Of a stretch of 64,000 nt of DNA, positions 46,064-55,218 are shown in pieces (within the stretch, counting starts at the first letter, position 1; each line of letters opens with the position of its first letter). Below the pieces are notes generated by a model that searched no databases, was not told where the DNA came from, and was given only the letters and a program-made list of their open reading frames with translations. Source of the stretch: Candidatus Nitrospira neomarina (lineage in GTDB: Bacteria > Nitrospirota > Nitrospiria > Nitrospirales > UBA8639); contig NZ_CP116968.1 of NCBI RefSeq assembly GCF_032051675.1, positions 3,837,001 through 3,901,000 on the forward strand, written 5' to 3'. The position numbers were made by a program, and so were the translations under genes.

Positions 46064-47092
46064 ATGAACCATCTGCCTTCATCTCCTCCATTGGCAAAAG
46101 ATTTAATGGACCCAAAAGCCTTACCACTAAGAAGTGGAAAATTCGAGAACGATCTGGCCTTGCAATTCCTCTCCGGTCAATATTGTGGATGGCCGGTGGT
46201 TGATTCCACCCGCAAAATTCTTGGAGTCGTGTCGGACCTCCGGCTGTTCGAGGCCGTTTCACGATTACATTCGCTGGATGAACTCAGGGTCGAAGATACC
46301 ATTACCCCGCCCGTTTATGTGCATGAGAGTGAATCGCTTGATTCCGTGTTGCATCTGATGACCCAAAAACACATCCAGAGAATGCCTGTGGTGGGTGATC
46401 AGAATCTTGTCGGAGTCATCTCCAAGGCCAATGTGTTACGGCATTGTCTCCCAACCTCGACTCCCTCCCAAGTCGTTTCTTCGTGCGCATGGTGTGAACG
46501 CGTGCCGGATCCCCTTGTACCGCCGGCTGGTGCGAAAGGAAGTCAGACATTAGCGTCCTTTTTGTCGATGGACCATCTCAAATTCTCTGGGGTCGATCTT
46601 GTGCATACCTATTGCCCTTCTTGTCTGCAAACCCTTCAGGCACTCACCACAGCATCCGGGAGTTTGTCCTCCGACGAGACCGAGGACCAGGAGGTCCGTC
46701 CATGTCTGTTGGTGGTTGATGATGACCCTTCTGTGGGCAGGCTGTTAAGTCAGACGCTCAAGGAATGGGGATATGAGGTCCTTGTTGCGAGAAATGGATG
46801 GGAAGGCTTGGCTGTGGCAAGCCGCCAAACGGTAGATGGTATTCTATTGGATATGGAGATGCCCATTATGGATGGGCGGACCATGCTGGATGAATTACGA
46901 TGGTTGGGACATCAAATGCCGGTGATGATGATGTCTGGCGCGTCGGACGAACGAGCCCTCCGGCAACTGCTACAGGAGGGGGCTCAGGGGTTTTTTGTCA
47001 AACCGTTTCATCTGAAATCTCTCAAGGAAGCCTGTCGCAGGATCATGCAAAAAAAAGAGGCACCGTACTTTTTTGCCCACCATGTGGTCTGA
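46064..47092 (+). CDS. CBS-pair / Cys-His motif / receiver-domain fusion protein
   Basis: The 342-residue protein has a CBS pair (about residues 10-130), a middle segment with CAWC (Cys141, Cys144) and HTYCPSC (His181, Cys184, Cys187), and a C-terminal receiver domain (about 213-335). The receiver has an intact acidic pair (Asp219-Asp220), Asp263 and Lys in FVKPFH. The middle CxxC...HxxCxxC spacing resembles the zinc-type motif in the membrane protein at 56043. The protein could integrate an adenylate signal with phosphorylation. No DNA-binding output. It is divergent from nothing nearby and convergent with the Rieske gene. Confidence 0.85.
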   Translation: MNHLPSSPPLAKDLMDPKALPLRSGKFENDLALQFLSGQYCGWPVVDSTRKILGVVSDLRLFEAVSRLHSLDELRVEDTITPPVYVHESESLDSVLHLMTQKHIQRMPVVGDQNLVGVISKANVLRHCLPTSTPSQVVSSCAWCERVPDPLVPPAGAKGSQTLASFLSMDHLKFSGVDLVHTYCPSCLQTLQALTTASGSLSSDETEDQEVRPCLLVVDDDPSVGRLLSQTLKEWGYEVLVARNGWEGLAVASRQTVDGILLDMEMPIMDGRTMLDELRWLGHQMPVMMMSGASDERALRQLLQEGAQGFFVKPFHLKSLKEACRRIMQKKEAPYFFAHHVV

Positions 47093-47152
47093 GCAAGGTA
47101 CCGAAACCGAGGGCACAAAGGTGGCATTCGGCTGCTGCCTGGAAAACCCTTT

Positions 47153-48277
47153 TCAGCTGGCAATGCCTTCCCGACCCAACAAGCTTCTTAAACTCTGAAT
47201 CACCGGAAAAACTTCCTGGTTCCAATCGGCGCCCTGGCGATCATAGGCTTTCTGTTCTTCCTCGACAATCCACCGGTCTTGTGCAAAAATTCCATTGGTA
47301 AACCACACAATAAACGGCCACAAGAGGTGGATGAGCCCGGGAATTGAAGGTTTCCTGACCATCATCAACCCAAAGGTGTGATTGATTCGTTGGGCAGGAT
47401 CAACGGGAACATACACATTCCAGAGATTTAATGCGGGGTGAATACTTCCGGCTGTCCAAAACTGGAGCGTTTGATAGGGATAGTTGGTACAGATGGTCAT
47501 CAGATCATGCTTTGGCCCACCTGCTGATTCTTTGGTTCTTCCTAGAATGAGTTTCTCTCCGAGTGGTTGGGCGCCTTTGATTCGAGAGAAGGTGTAATCG
47601 ACTTCCACGGCATGCGGCCGCTCTCGAAGTTCCAGAAAGACCGTTCGGATCCCGCCCATGAGTCGACGATGCAAAAACTGATGGTTCATATCCATTAGGT
47701 TCTCATGCATGAATGAGTAATGGCAGCCCACCTGACGGTCAAGGTATCGAGTTTTATATTGTGGATCATCTGCGAAGGATATATCAGGGAACTCGATCTC
47801 ATTCACCCGGCCCGCTGCCCCCGGAAACACAAATACCAGCCCATAGGCTTCACGACAGGGAAAACTCCTGACTCCTGCTGGTCGTGGTTGGTTTTTTTCT
47901 AAATAGGGTACACCCATGCATCGCCCTGTCCGGTCAAATGTCCAGGAATGATACCCACACTGGACATGCTCTCCATGCACCACCCCGCAATGGAGCGGTA
48001 CCTGCCGATGGGCGCATCGGTCTTCGAGCGCATAGACGATGCCGTTTTCGGTTCGGACTAACACGATGGGATTGCCGGCAAAGGACACTCCAAGCATTTT
48101 TCCCTTTTTCAGATCTCTGGAGCGTGCGAGCGGATACCAATTGTCCGGGTGAAGACCTGTTTTTCGTAAATCAGATGTGAGAGGCGATTTCCCGGGTCGG
48201 GAGGCAGAGCCTTCAAGAACAATGAGAGCGTCGCTTACTTTCTGTCTGTCTAAGTGCATTTGAGATTGTTTATTCAT
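47153..48277 (-). CDS. Rieske non-haem iron oxygenase, alpha-subunit type
   Basis: Start at 48277 (MNKQSQMHLD) with TTGGAG upstream; 48301 is in frame too. The Rieske [2Fe-2S] site has Cys88, His90, Cys107 and His110 (EDRCAHRQVPLHCG / QCGYHSW). The mononuclear iron site shows ENLMDMNHQFLH with His199 and His203. Enzymes of this type hydroxylate or demethylate aromatic or polycyclic substrates using O2 and electrons from a separate reductase, which is not encoded here. A hydrophobic stretch near 320-340 (LIHLLWPFIVWFTNG) could associate with the membrane. Substrate unknown. Confidence 0.9.
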   Translation of the reverse strand: MNKQSQMHLDRQKVSDALIVLEGSASRPGKSPLTSDLRKTGLHPDNWYPLARSRDLKKGKMLGVSFAGNPIVLVRTENGIVYALEDRCAHRQVPLHCGVVHGEHVQCGYHSWTFDRTGRCMGVPYLEKNQPRPAGVRSFPCREAYGLVFVFPGAAGRVNEIEFPDISFADDPQYKTRYLDRQVGCHYSFMHENLMDMNHQFLHRRLMGGIRTVFLELRERPHAVEVDYTFSRIKGAQPLGEKLILGRTKESAGGPKHDLMTICTNYPYQTLQFWTAGSIHPALNLWNVYVPVDPAQRINHTFGLMMVRKPSIPGLIHLLWPFIVWFTNGIFAQDRWIVEEEQKAYDRQGADWNQEVFPVIQSLRSLLGREGIAS

Positions 48278-48385
48278 GAATATCTCCAAGAAAGAAAACA
48301 CTCGTGAAGGGAAAGGCCTGTGAAATTTCAGCGATATAGAGCAATAACCGGAATCGTATGAGGTTTTGGACTGGCATTACGCGAG

Positions 48386-48634
48386 ATGAAGAGTGAAGAG
48401 GGTAGGGACTCGAATGATTCGTTAATGGAGCACAGTATAGATCCTGTGATCAAAAATATCGAGTCGGAAGGATACTTTTTCGAAAGCCTCCTTAGGTCAT
48501 TGGCCACTCACATACCCGCAACCCATGGGTTGGAAAAATATCGAAGAGTTTGGGGTATGATGAGAAAGTCAGGAAATTCCTTTATTGTATGGATTGAGCG
48601 ACCAGGGTCGACCTTAAAGGATGGAAAGTCGTGA
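48386..48634 (+). CDS. Small protein translationally coupled to the histidine kinase
   Basis: The 82-codon frame ends four bases into the kinase gene (GTGA overlap), a typical coupling arrangement. The product has no signal peptide or recognisable motif; the end is IVWIERPGSTLKDGKS. The start at 48386 is uncertain. It may be a real leader protein or simply allow coupled translation of the kinase. Confidence 0.45.
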   Translation: MKSEEGRDSNDSLMEHSIDPVIKNIESEGYFFESLLRSLATHIPATHGLEKYRRVWGMMRKSGNSFIVWIERPGSTLKDGKS

Positions 48635-50604
48635 AGCCACCAAAACGTGCATGGCTGGGAACAGGATCAATCGGGCGAGCGTTATTGATTCTCTCCACCA
48701 TGTTTATTTTAGCCTTGTTCGGCATCCTCCTCTATACGATCACCACCATTCAGAATCAAAAGCTCGACAGTGTGATGGTAGATCTGGCGGGACAACAGCG
48801 AATGTTGTCTCAACGACTCATGAATGAAATTTTATTGATTTCGCAAGGGATTCCTGCTGATTACCGGTTCACCCAAAAGATCCTGAACCAAAATCTGGAT
48901 GCCTTACTCGTGGGTGGACAGGCCATGATAAACCAGGAAAGTGGCGATACGGCGGTCCTTCCTCCCCCCCCATCCCAGGAAATACGACAGGCATTAGGTG
49001 AGCAACAATCACTCCTGGGCGAATTTATCCAGCGGGGCGATACCTTTTTGAAAACGCGTTCCGATCTTCCCGGATATTCTTTGGAGTTAGACGGACTCCT
49101 GGCTTTAAATGCCCGGTTGATTGACGTTGCCAACATGGCGGTCAAGTTATACAGCAGAAATTCCCAGGAAAAGATCTCGAACATGATCGTTTGGGAATCT
49201 TTGATCGGTACCTTAGTGATCATTTTCGGAATTCTTATCACGAGAAAGGTCAAACTGGCCAATCAGGAACTTGAGCATGAAATCCAGGAACGTTCCAGGA
49301 TAGAAACGGCTCTACGCTATCGAATCGAAATTGAAAATCTCATGACGAATCTTTCAACCCAATTCATCAGTCTTGAAGCAAAAGATTTGGATGCGGAGAT
49401 CAATCGGGCGCTGGAAGCTATCGGAACGTTTGGAGGGGTGGATCGAAGTTATGTGTTTATATTTGAGGATGATGGTACGACCATGAATAATACCCATGAA
49501 TGGTGTCAGGCGGGTATTGAGCCCCAACTATCAAGACTTCAGGGCCTTCGAATGCAGGAGATACCCTGGTTTGCAAAACGTCTGATCTCCGGTCCGTTTT
49601 TTCAAATCTCAAGCGTGGCAAATCTACCACTCGAGGCGAGTGCCGAAAAGCAGGAATTTCAGAAGCAGCAAATCCAATCGCTGGTGATTGTGCCCATGGT
49701 CTTGCGGGGAAAGTTGTTCGGGTTTCTTGGCTTTGATTCAGTCCAGCATGAAAAGACCTGGTCCGAAGAAGACATCAGGCTCCTCCAAATGGCCGGAGAA
49801 ATATTCGTGAATGGGTTTGAACGACAACAGGTAGAGGAAAATTTACGAAAAAGTGAGGCCGCAAAAGTTGAGGCCTTTCGTCAAAGCGATGCCCTGAAAA
49901 CCGCTCTTCTGTCTTTGGTTTCTCACGAATTACGGACTCCACTGACGGCCATCAAGGCCTCCATAGCCGGGTTGATTGAACTTTCGAAACAGGATGCATC
50001 CAAGGTGCAGCAGGAATTTCTCCAGAGTATCAATCAGGAAATCGATTTTTTAAATGGATTGGTTGATAATCTTCTGGACATGTCAAAGGTTGAAGCGGGA
50101 ACGCTGGTCCCTCATCGTGAATGGCATTTATTGGAAGATTTGGTCGAAGGCGCAATTAGACGATTGGAAATGTCTTTGAAAAGCCGATCTTTGCAAGTGA
50201 ACCTTGGGGAGAAAATTTCACCTATTTTTGTGGATGGGATGGAAATTCAGCAAGTCCTGATCAACCTGTTAGATAATGCCATTAAATATTCTTCCCCAGG
50301 GTCCTTGGTCAGCATTGTTGGCCGCATGACGCCTAACCAGGTGGAGGTAAGGGTCTCCAGCGAGGGAGAAGGAATCCCTCAGGAAGAATTGGTCAGTATT
50401 TTCAACCGATTCTATCGGTTAAAGGGTCCGCGGACCCGACTCATTCGTGGGACCGGTCTCGGATTGGCGATCTGTAAAGGTATGGTCGAAGCCCATGGTG
50501 GTCGAATTTGGGCCGAATCACGGAATCGAATCGTGACGATTAGCTTTACGTTGCCGATTCCTGATGCACCCCCCATGATAAATTTTGACCGGGAAGAGGA
50601 GTAA
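48631..50604 (+). CDS. Membrane histidine kinase with PilJ/NarX-like sensor and GAF domain
   Basis: GTG start. The 657-residue kinase has TM1 (about residues 17-38) and a periplasmic helical sensor with DLAGQQRMLSQRLMNE (51-66), a signature of PilJ/NarX-type sensors. TM2 (187-204) is followed by a GAF domain (about 235-400), HisKA with His432 in SHELRTPLTA, and an ATPase domain with N-box Asn545/Asn549 and G2 loop GTGLGLAI. In the G1 box the usual VxDxGxG reads VSSEGEGIP, so the conserved Asp is Ser577. That residue contacts adenine in typical kinases, so activity may be altered. The regulator gene follows after 11 bases. Confidence 0.92.
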   Translation: MKPPKRAWLGTGSIGRALLILSTMFILALFGILLYTITTIQNQKLDSVMVDLAGQQRMLSQRLMNEILLISQGIPADYRFTQKILNQNLDALLVGGQAMINQESGDTAVLPPPPSQEIRQALGEQQSLLGEFIQRGDTFLKTRSDLPGYSLELDGLLALNARLIDVANMAVKLYSRNSQEKISNMIVWESLIGTLVIIFGILITRKVKLANQELEHEIQERSRIETALRYRIEIENLMTNLSTQFISLEAKDLDAEINRALEAIGTFGGVDRSYVFIFEDDGTTMNNTHEWCQAGIEPQLSRLQGLRMQEIPWFAKRLISGPFFQISSVANLPLEASAEKQEFQKQQIQSLVIVPMVLRGKLFGFLGFDSVQHEKTWSEEDIRLLQMAGEIFVNGFERQQVEENLRKSEAAKVEAFRQSDALKTALLSLVSHELRTPLTAIKASIAGLIELSKQDASKVQQEFLQSINQEIDFLNGLVDNLLDMSKVEAGTLVPHREWHLLEDLVEGAIRRLEMSLKSRSLQVNLGEKISPIFVDGMEIQQVLINLLDNAIKYSSPGSLVSIVGRMTPNQVEVRVSSEGEGIPQEELVSIFNRFYRLKGPRTRLIRGTGLGLAICKGMVEAHGGRIWAESRNRIVTISFTLPIPDAPPMINFDREEE

Positions 50605-50615
50605 ACGGTTTAGCC

Positions 50616-51329
50616 ATGGCGCATGGATCTCGAATATTAGCTGTGGATGATGAGCGGCAAATTCGTCGTTCCTTACAGATCAATCTTGAGGCAAAAGGAT
50701 ATGAAGTCCTGATGGCCGACACCGGAGAAGAGGCCCTCCAAATTATGAGCCACCGCCTTCCGGACCTGGCCCTCGTGGATTTACTGCTTCCCGGAATGGA
50801 TGGCATCGACCTGACCCGCCAGATCCGTGAAACCTACCAGATTCCAATCATTATCCTTTCCGCAATTGGGGAAGAAGCAAAAAAAATTGAAGCTCTCGAA
50901 GTTGGGGCAGATGACTATGTCACCAAACCGTTTAGCATGGAAGAACTGACGGCGAGAATCCGTTCAGTCCTGCGGAGGACATCCTCAATTTACGGCACCG
51001 ATCCCGTGTTCACATTTGGAAATTTACAGATTGACTTCGAGAGTCGAAATGTCTGCATTCGAAACCAGGCGGTGAAATTAACCCCGACGGAATATGATCT
51101 GTTGAAGTACCTCATTCAGAATTCGGGAAAAGTTTTGACGCATGGAACCATTCTCCGGGCCATTTGGGGTGCGGGATATAGCGAGCAGGCTCAATATTTA
51201 CGTGTATTTATTGGAAATCTAAGGAAAAAATTGGAAAAAAACACGGCACGACCTCAGTATATTCTCACCGATCCCGGAGTCGGCTATCGATTTGCCACCG
51301 ATTTTAAGGACGATGAGAACACCCACTGA
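50616..51329 (+). CDS. OmpR/KdpE-type response regulator
   Basis: The 237-residue regulator has a complete receiver domain: Asp11-Asp12, phospho-acceptor Asp55 (LALVDLLLPGMDG), Ser82 and Lys104 (DYVTKPFSMEE). A winged-helix DNA-binding domain (about 132-228, KLTPTEYDLLKYLIQNSGKV, LRVFIGNLRKKLE) follows. The sequence is closest to KdpE-like regulators by eye. It is the cognate partner of the upstream kinase. No target operon can be read; the kdp genes are not in the window. Confidence 0.93.
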   Translation: MAHGSRILAVDDERQIRRSLQINLEAKGYEVLMADTGEEALQIMSHRLPDLALVDLLLPGMDGIDLTRQIRETYQIPIIILSAIGEEAKKIEALEVGADDYVTKPFSMEELTARIRSVLRRTSSIYGTDPVFTFGNLQIDFESRNVCIRNQAVKLTPTEYDLLKYLIQNSGKVLTHGTILRAIWGAGYSEQAQYLRVFIGNLRKKLEKNTARPQYILTDPGVGYRFATDFKDDENTH

Positions 51330-51760
51330 TTGTCCGGCATGTGAGGTGTTCTTTATCAATGATAGTCCCCTACCTTCCCAGTTGCTGTAACCATTCCCTC
51401 TCTTTGTGGTTTCTTTCCTAATTTCTTAGGCCGCCTTGGCTTGACCTTCTTCCAGCGCAACGTCCTTCCAAATACCTTTTGGCAGGTCCTGCCATGCTCA
51501 TCCGGATTGAATGTATGGCCTCTTTACTCGCTCCTGGGCTGGTGAGTGACTCAATCCGTTCTTCTGTATTTCATGAAATTTGTCACTGCCAACACCGTAA
51601 GGATCTATACAGGAATCAGGAATTGGGGCCATCAGGAATCTTTATAAAATCTTTATTTGAATGGGGCACAAATCAAATAGATCCTTTATGGGTTTGAAAA
51701 TTACCATATGGTTAAACACAACAACAGATTGGAAGAAGTAAGGAATCGGGAGGTGAACTG
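51330..51760. other. Intergenic, no supported gene
   Basis: 431 bases after the response regulator. One plus-strand frame (51479-51697) lacks a start signal and any domain. The region probably contains the promoter for the cupredoxin gene. Confidence 0.4.
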
Positions 51761-52213
51761 ATGAAAAATTTGAACTGGGCAAGAACCTCTCCCACCCTGA
51801 CTGTGTTAGGAATTTTCCTTTTATTCCTATCGATTTGTGGCCCTGCACGGGCCTCCACCCAGCATTCGGATGTGAGGGTCTCAATGGATTATTGGGCACC
51901 CTATTATAGACCGGCTTTGGCTATTGTCCCCGATGGAGTCTCGATTCATATTGTGAATCCGACTTCATCACCGCACAGCGTCACACACGATGGTTGTCGA
52001 ACAGGTGGGCCTTGCGCATTTGATACGGGTGGCGTTCAACCCGGGCAGGAATTCACGATCCCTTCCCTACCTCCCGGTCGGTATTCCTATTATTGCGTGC
52101 TTCATCCCATCATGAAGGGTGAAATTATTGTTCTTCCCCATCACACGGTCATTAGCCAAGGTACGGTACACGATCACCTCACGATCACTGATGTCAAGGA
52201 TTTTCAGGAGTGA
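51761..52213 (+). CDS. Exported cupredoxin (plastocyanin-like) protein
   Basis: The 150-residue product starts behind GGGAGGTGAACTG and has a signal peptide (about residues 1-32). The type 1 copper ligands are all present: His72 (SPHSVTHDG), Cys112, His115 and Met118 (YYCVLHPIMKG). It is likely a periplasmic electron carrier or copper-handling protein. A His-rich C-terminal segment (LPHHTVISQGTVHDH) may bind extra metal. First of a plus-strand run with a receiver and a globin-receiver protein, 69 bases from the next gene. Confidence 0.88.
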   Translation: MKNLNWARTSPTLTVLGIFLLFLSICGPARASTQHSDVRVSMDYWAPYYRPALAIVPDGVSIHIVNPTSSPHSVTHDGCRTGGPCAFDTGGVQPGQEFTIPSLPPGRYSYYCVLHPIMKGEIIVLPHHTVISQGTVHDHLTITDVKDFQE

Positions 52214-52282
52214 GATGGTGGTAGGTATGCATTACAACGTCATGGATGGGACGACCTCTCCATAAGATGACGGCTAATTACG

Positions 52283-52648
52283 ATGAAAAGTCAAAAGCGC
52301 ATTCTTATTGTCGACGATGATGCAGACGTCCTCCTGTTTCTAAAAGATCGTCTGAATGCCCTGGGCTTTGAGGTTCTTACTGCTGCCAATGGGAAGGAAG
52401 GAGTTGAGACTCTTCAACATCATACGGTCAATGGGGTCCTACTCGATTTATGCATGCCGGTCATGGGAGGCCTTCTTATGCTGGAACAATTAGCGCAGGC
52501 TTCAACGCTTCCGCCAGTGATCGTGATGTCACCCTCTGAACATCGACCGGAAATGCAGCTTGCCCTTATTAAGGGAGCGATGGACTATCTCATCAAGCCG
52601 ATCGCTCCAGACGTATTGACCGATAAATGTCTGCGACTCTTTTATTAG
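52283..52648 (+). CDS. Stand-alone receiver domain protein
   Basis: A 121-residue CheY-like protein with complete phosphorylation chemistry: Asp11-Asp12, Asp55 (VLLDLCMPVMGG), Ser83 and Lys105 (YLIKPIAP). No output domain, so it probably acts through protein contact, as in a phosphorelay. It lies between the cupredoxin gene and the globin-receiver gene on the same strand. Confidence 0.9.
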   Translation: MKSQKRILIVDDDADVLLFLKDRLNALGFEVLTAANGKEGVETLQHHTVNGVLLDLCMPVMGGLLMLEQLAQASTLPPVIVMSPSEHRPEMQLALIKGAMDYLIKPIAPDVLTDKCLRLFY

Positions 52649-52693
52649 AAACCTGTGAACGCAGGAAGGATTTTTATCCTCAGAAAGGCAGCC

Positions 52694-53593
52694 ATGAAGA
52701 ATGGTAAATTGAATATTACTCCGGGAATTCCCACTCCTGATATATCACGAATCCAGGAAAGTTTTGAGATCGTGGCCTCTCACGGAGAGCAGATCGTTTT
52801 TCGATTTTATCAGGTGTTGTTTGATAAATTTCCGGAGTTTCAGACCTTTTTCCCTCAGGCCCAGTTAGCCCAACAATATGCGGCGTTTCTAAGGGGATTC
52901 CGCACACTGGTCTTGCACATGGAAAACCCTGAGGAATTACGTTCTTTCCTCGTTCAATTAGGGGAACGGCACAAAAAATATGGCATTAAAAGCAAGCACT
53001 ATCCTCCTGTCGTATATGCGCTCTTGCATGTGCTGACGGAATTGGGTGGGGAAGGCATGGATGGAAAAACATATGATGCTTGGGAAAATTTTATTCACCT
53101 GATGAGAGCCATTATGCTTGAATGCTACTCTCTGGAGATGTTGGCTGGTGGAGATCGCCAGGAGAATTTTCTCAGCACTGGGGCAGGAGGCAACACAAAA
53201 AGAATTCTGCTTATTGATGATGACCGTCAACTTTTGGACCTGTATCAATCATACTTGGAACTCGAAGGGTATCTATGTAGCCAGGTTTCTGATGTGGCCT
53301 GGGCATTTACCCACATCCAGATGAGTCACTATGACCTCGTCCTGACGGATTTTCAAATGCCTGCGATGAATGGCATTCAGTTACGGAGAAATCTTGAATA
53401 TGTGGTTAATGGTTGTTGCCCCCCATTTGTCTTGGTGACAGGGAGTCCAAATCAGGAGATTCGAAGGCAGGCGTTAGAGTCCGGATTCGAGGCAGTGCTG
53501 AAAAAGCCGCATGATCTTCCTGAGCTGAGTTCTCTCGTAGGAAAAGTTTTAAAGAAATCCACCGGTTTTCAGGGAAATCTTCAGAAGATGTGA
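52694..53593 (+). CDS. Globin-receiver fusion protein
   Basis: Start chosen at 52694 (MKNGKLNITP) with AGAAAGG upstream; a GTG at 52655 is in frame. The 299-residue protein has an N-terminal haem globin (about residues 16-150): FRFYQVLFDKFPEFQTFFP, then LGERHKKYGIKSKHYPPVV, where His93 is the expected proximal haem ligand. A receiver domain (170-285) follows with Asp175/176/177, phospho-acceptor Asp219 (VLTDFQMPAMNG), Thr249 and Lys in VLKKPHDL. Globin coupled to a receiver is unusual; it could tune phosphosignalling to O2, NO or CO. There is no DNA-binding output. Confidence 0.9.
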   Translation: MKNGKLNITPGIPTPDISRIQESFEIVASHGEQIVFRFYQVLFDKFPEFQTFFPQAQLAQQYAAFLRGFRTLVLHMENPEELRSFLVQLGERHKKYGIKSKHYPPVVYALLHVLTELGGEGMDGKTYDAWENFIHLMRAIMLECYSLEMLAGGDRQENFLSTGAGGNTKRILLIDDDRQLLDLYQSYLELEGYLCSQVSDVAWAFTHIQMSHYDLVLTDFQMPAMNGIQLRRNLEYVVNGCCPPFVLVTGSPNQEIRRQALESGFEAVLKKPHDLPELSSLVGKVLKKSTGFQGNLQKM

Positions 53594-54216
53594 AGCGGGA
53601 TGGAGGAGATGGGGAAGTAATTTTCCCTCAAACTACCTGAATGTATTTGTTAGGGGGTTAAACTGCTGGGTTTGCCAGGAATTTTATCAGTCAAGTCTTT
53701 TTGGGCACCTGCCATCTCCGGGTTTGTTGTGGTGTTTTTTTTGTTCGTTCCCCATGAAACGTCCATTTCCACTCATAAGTCTACTGTGGGTCTTGACCGG
53801 CTAGACATGCAGATGTAATGAACAGTTTGGCAGGCATCCTGAAAAAGTTAACCCACGTCCATCACCATCTCTTCGCTGTCCATACCCTCACAAAATCGAA
53901 AACTACCTCCCCTACCTTGAGAAAAGAGTCAATCTTTCTCATCTTTTCGGCTGAATGGGAATATACAGGTCAAAAGGCACCGAATTATGAGATGGGATTT
54001 GATGGATCAAGGTGACAGGAATGGGTAGTAATTGTTTTTTCCATTCGTGAATTTGTCTTAGTGAGCATGGGTTACCATTGGAGTGGCCGATCTTTACCTC
54101 TCGTCTTCTCACAAAGAGGTGAGGGTGTGCATGGCATGTGGCCTTCTGGCTGATCCCTTGAAGGGGATGGTATGATGGGAGGCTACATCAATATTTTTGG
54201 GGAGGATGGTTATAGC
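53594..54216. other. Intergenic, no supported gene
   Basis: About 620 bases. The frame at 53818-54015 has no start signal or domain. No terminator hairpin with a T tract was found after the globin-receiver gene. Confidence 0.4.
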
Positions 54217-54534
54217 ATGGATATTGATATATTTCGCCAAATGGTGGCGAAAAAACCCGATGGGTTTTTAGGACGATATGGGCTTGGAGACAAGCTACTG
54301 AAGGAAGGGGAGCATCTTGAAGAAGCCGTGGAGCACCTGCGTGTTGCGGTCACATTAGATCCCATACATGTCGCCTCCCATTTGGCTTTAGGACGGGCAT
54401 TGGCTGGACTGAAGCGTCATGAGGAGGCCAAGACTGTGCTGGCGGCTGGTATCGATGCGGCTTTGTCAGGCCGTTCCAGCGGGGGTGGGGATCTCGTGCC
54501 CGAGATGCGTGCTCTGATTCAGGAATTGGGATAA
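54217..54534 (+). CDS. Small TPR-repeat protein
   Basis: Start at 54217 (MDIDIFRQMV) because GGGGAGG lies about eleven bases upstream; the frame extends to 54172. The 105-residue protein consists of about two TPR units: RYGLGDKLLKEGEHLEEAVEH and SHLALGRALAGLKRHEEAKT. It is cytoplasmic (no signal peptide). A likely adaptor; partners unknown. Confidence 0.75.
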   Translation: MDIDIFRQMVAKKPDGFLGRYGLGDKLLKEGEHLEEAVEHLRVAVTLDPIHVASHLALGRALAGLKRHEEAKTVLAAGIDAALSGRSSGGGDLVPEMRALIQELG

Positions 54535-55218
54535 GGGGCTCTTTCTATTAACGTGCCTGAAGATTGGTTGTCATATTTTGCCAAAAATGTTTTGTGCAAT
54601 GCCTCCGGTGAATTTTCCCGACGATGGTGAGATGGACCTGCTGATTTCCACGACCACGTTTTTGTCGGGACATAGCTTCTAATGGCCTCAATTATCTCGT
54701 CACAGTTATGAGGGCTTCCCCAGCGATTTTGGAGAGACTCGAAACGTTCGAATGTAACTTGGTCCTTCGATTCCAGGGGATTCTCGGAGAGGCCTGAATT
54801 CCAATCGCCACGGATCCATTGGAGAGTCCAAATTCACTTACATAGTCATCCTTACTAGACATACAACTTTCTATCGGCCTGGAAGCACTTATTTCAATCA
54901 GATTGGCCCCGTTATCCATGGTGGTCTGGATGCATGGAGCGACGAGCGTAATGCATTCGCTTGTGCCGAAGAAAAATTCGGCTGGGTAGGTATTTGAATC
55001 TGAGATAGTTCAACGGGGTGGAAAGCAAAAAAAAATTGTTGCGATAGAATTTTTTGAGTCTTCGGAGTTCTCTGAGCCTGCGAAATTGTTTCCAATGTGA
55101 GGTGTGATTGACGATGGGGTGGTCAAAGGAATCTAATAAGAAAAAAACCATCGATGAATTGGTCCATTGTTGCCCTGTCTGATGAGGGCAAAGGGACACT
55201 TTTCTAACACTCTAACTT
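54535..55218. other. Intergenic, no supported gene
   Basis: About 680 bases with short frames on the minus strand (54692-54919) that show no recognisable domain or start signal. Possibly decayed DNA. Confidence 0.4.

Noticed and set aside
54692-54919. 75-codon minus-strand frame
   Set aside because: No recognisable domain or start context; could be chance.
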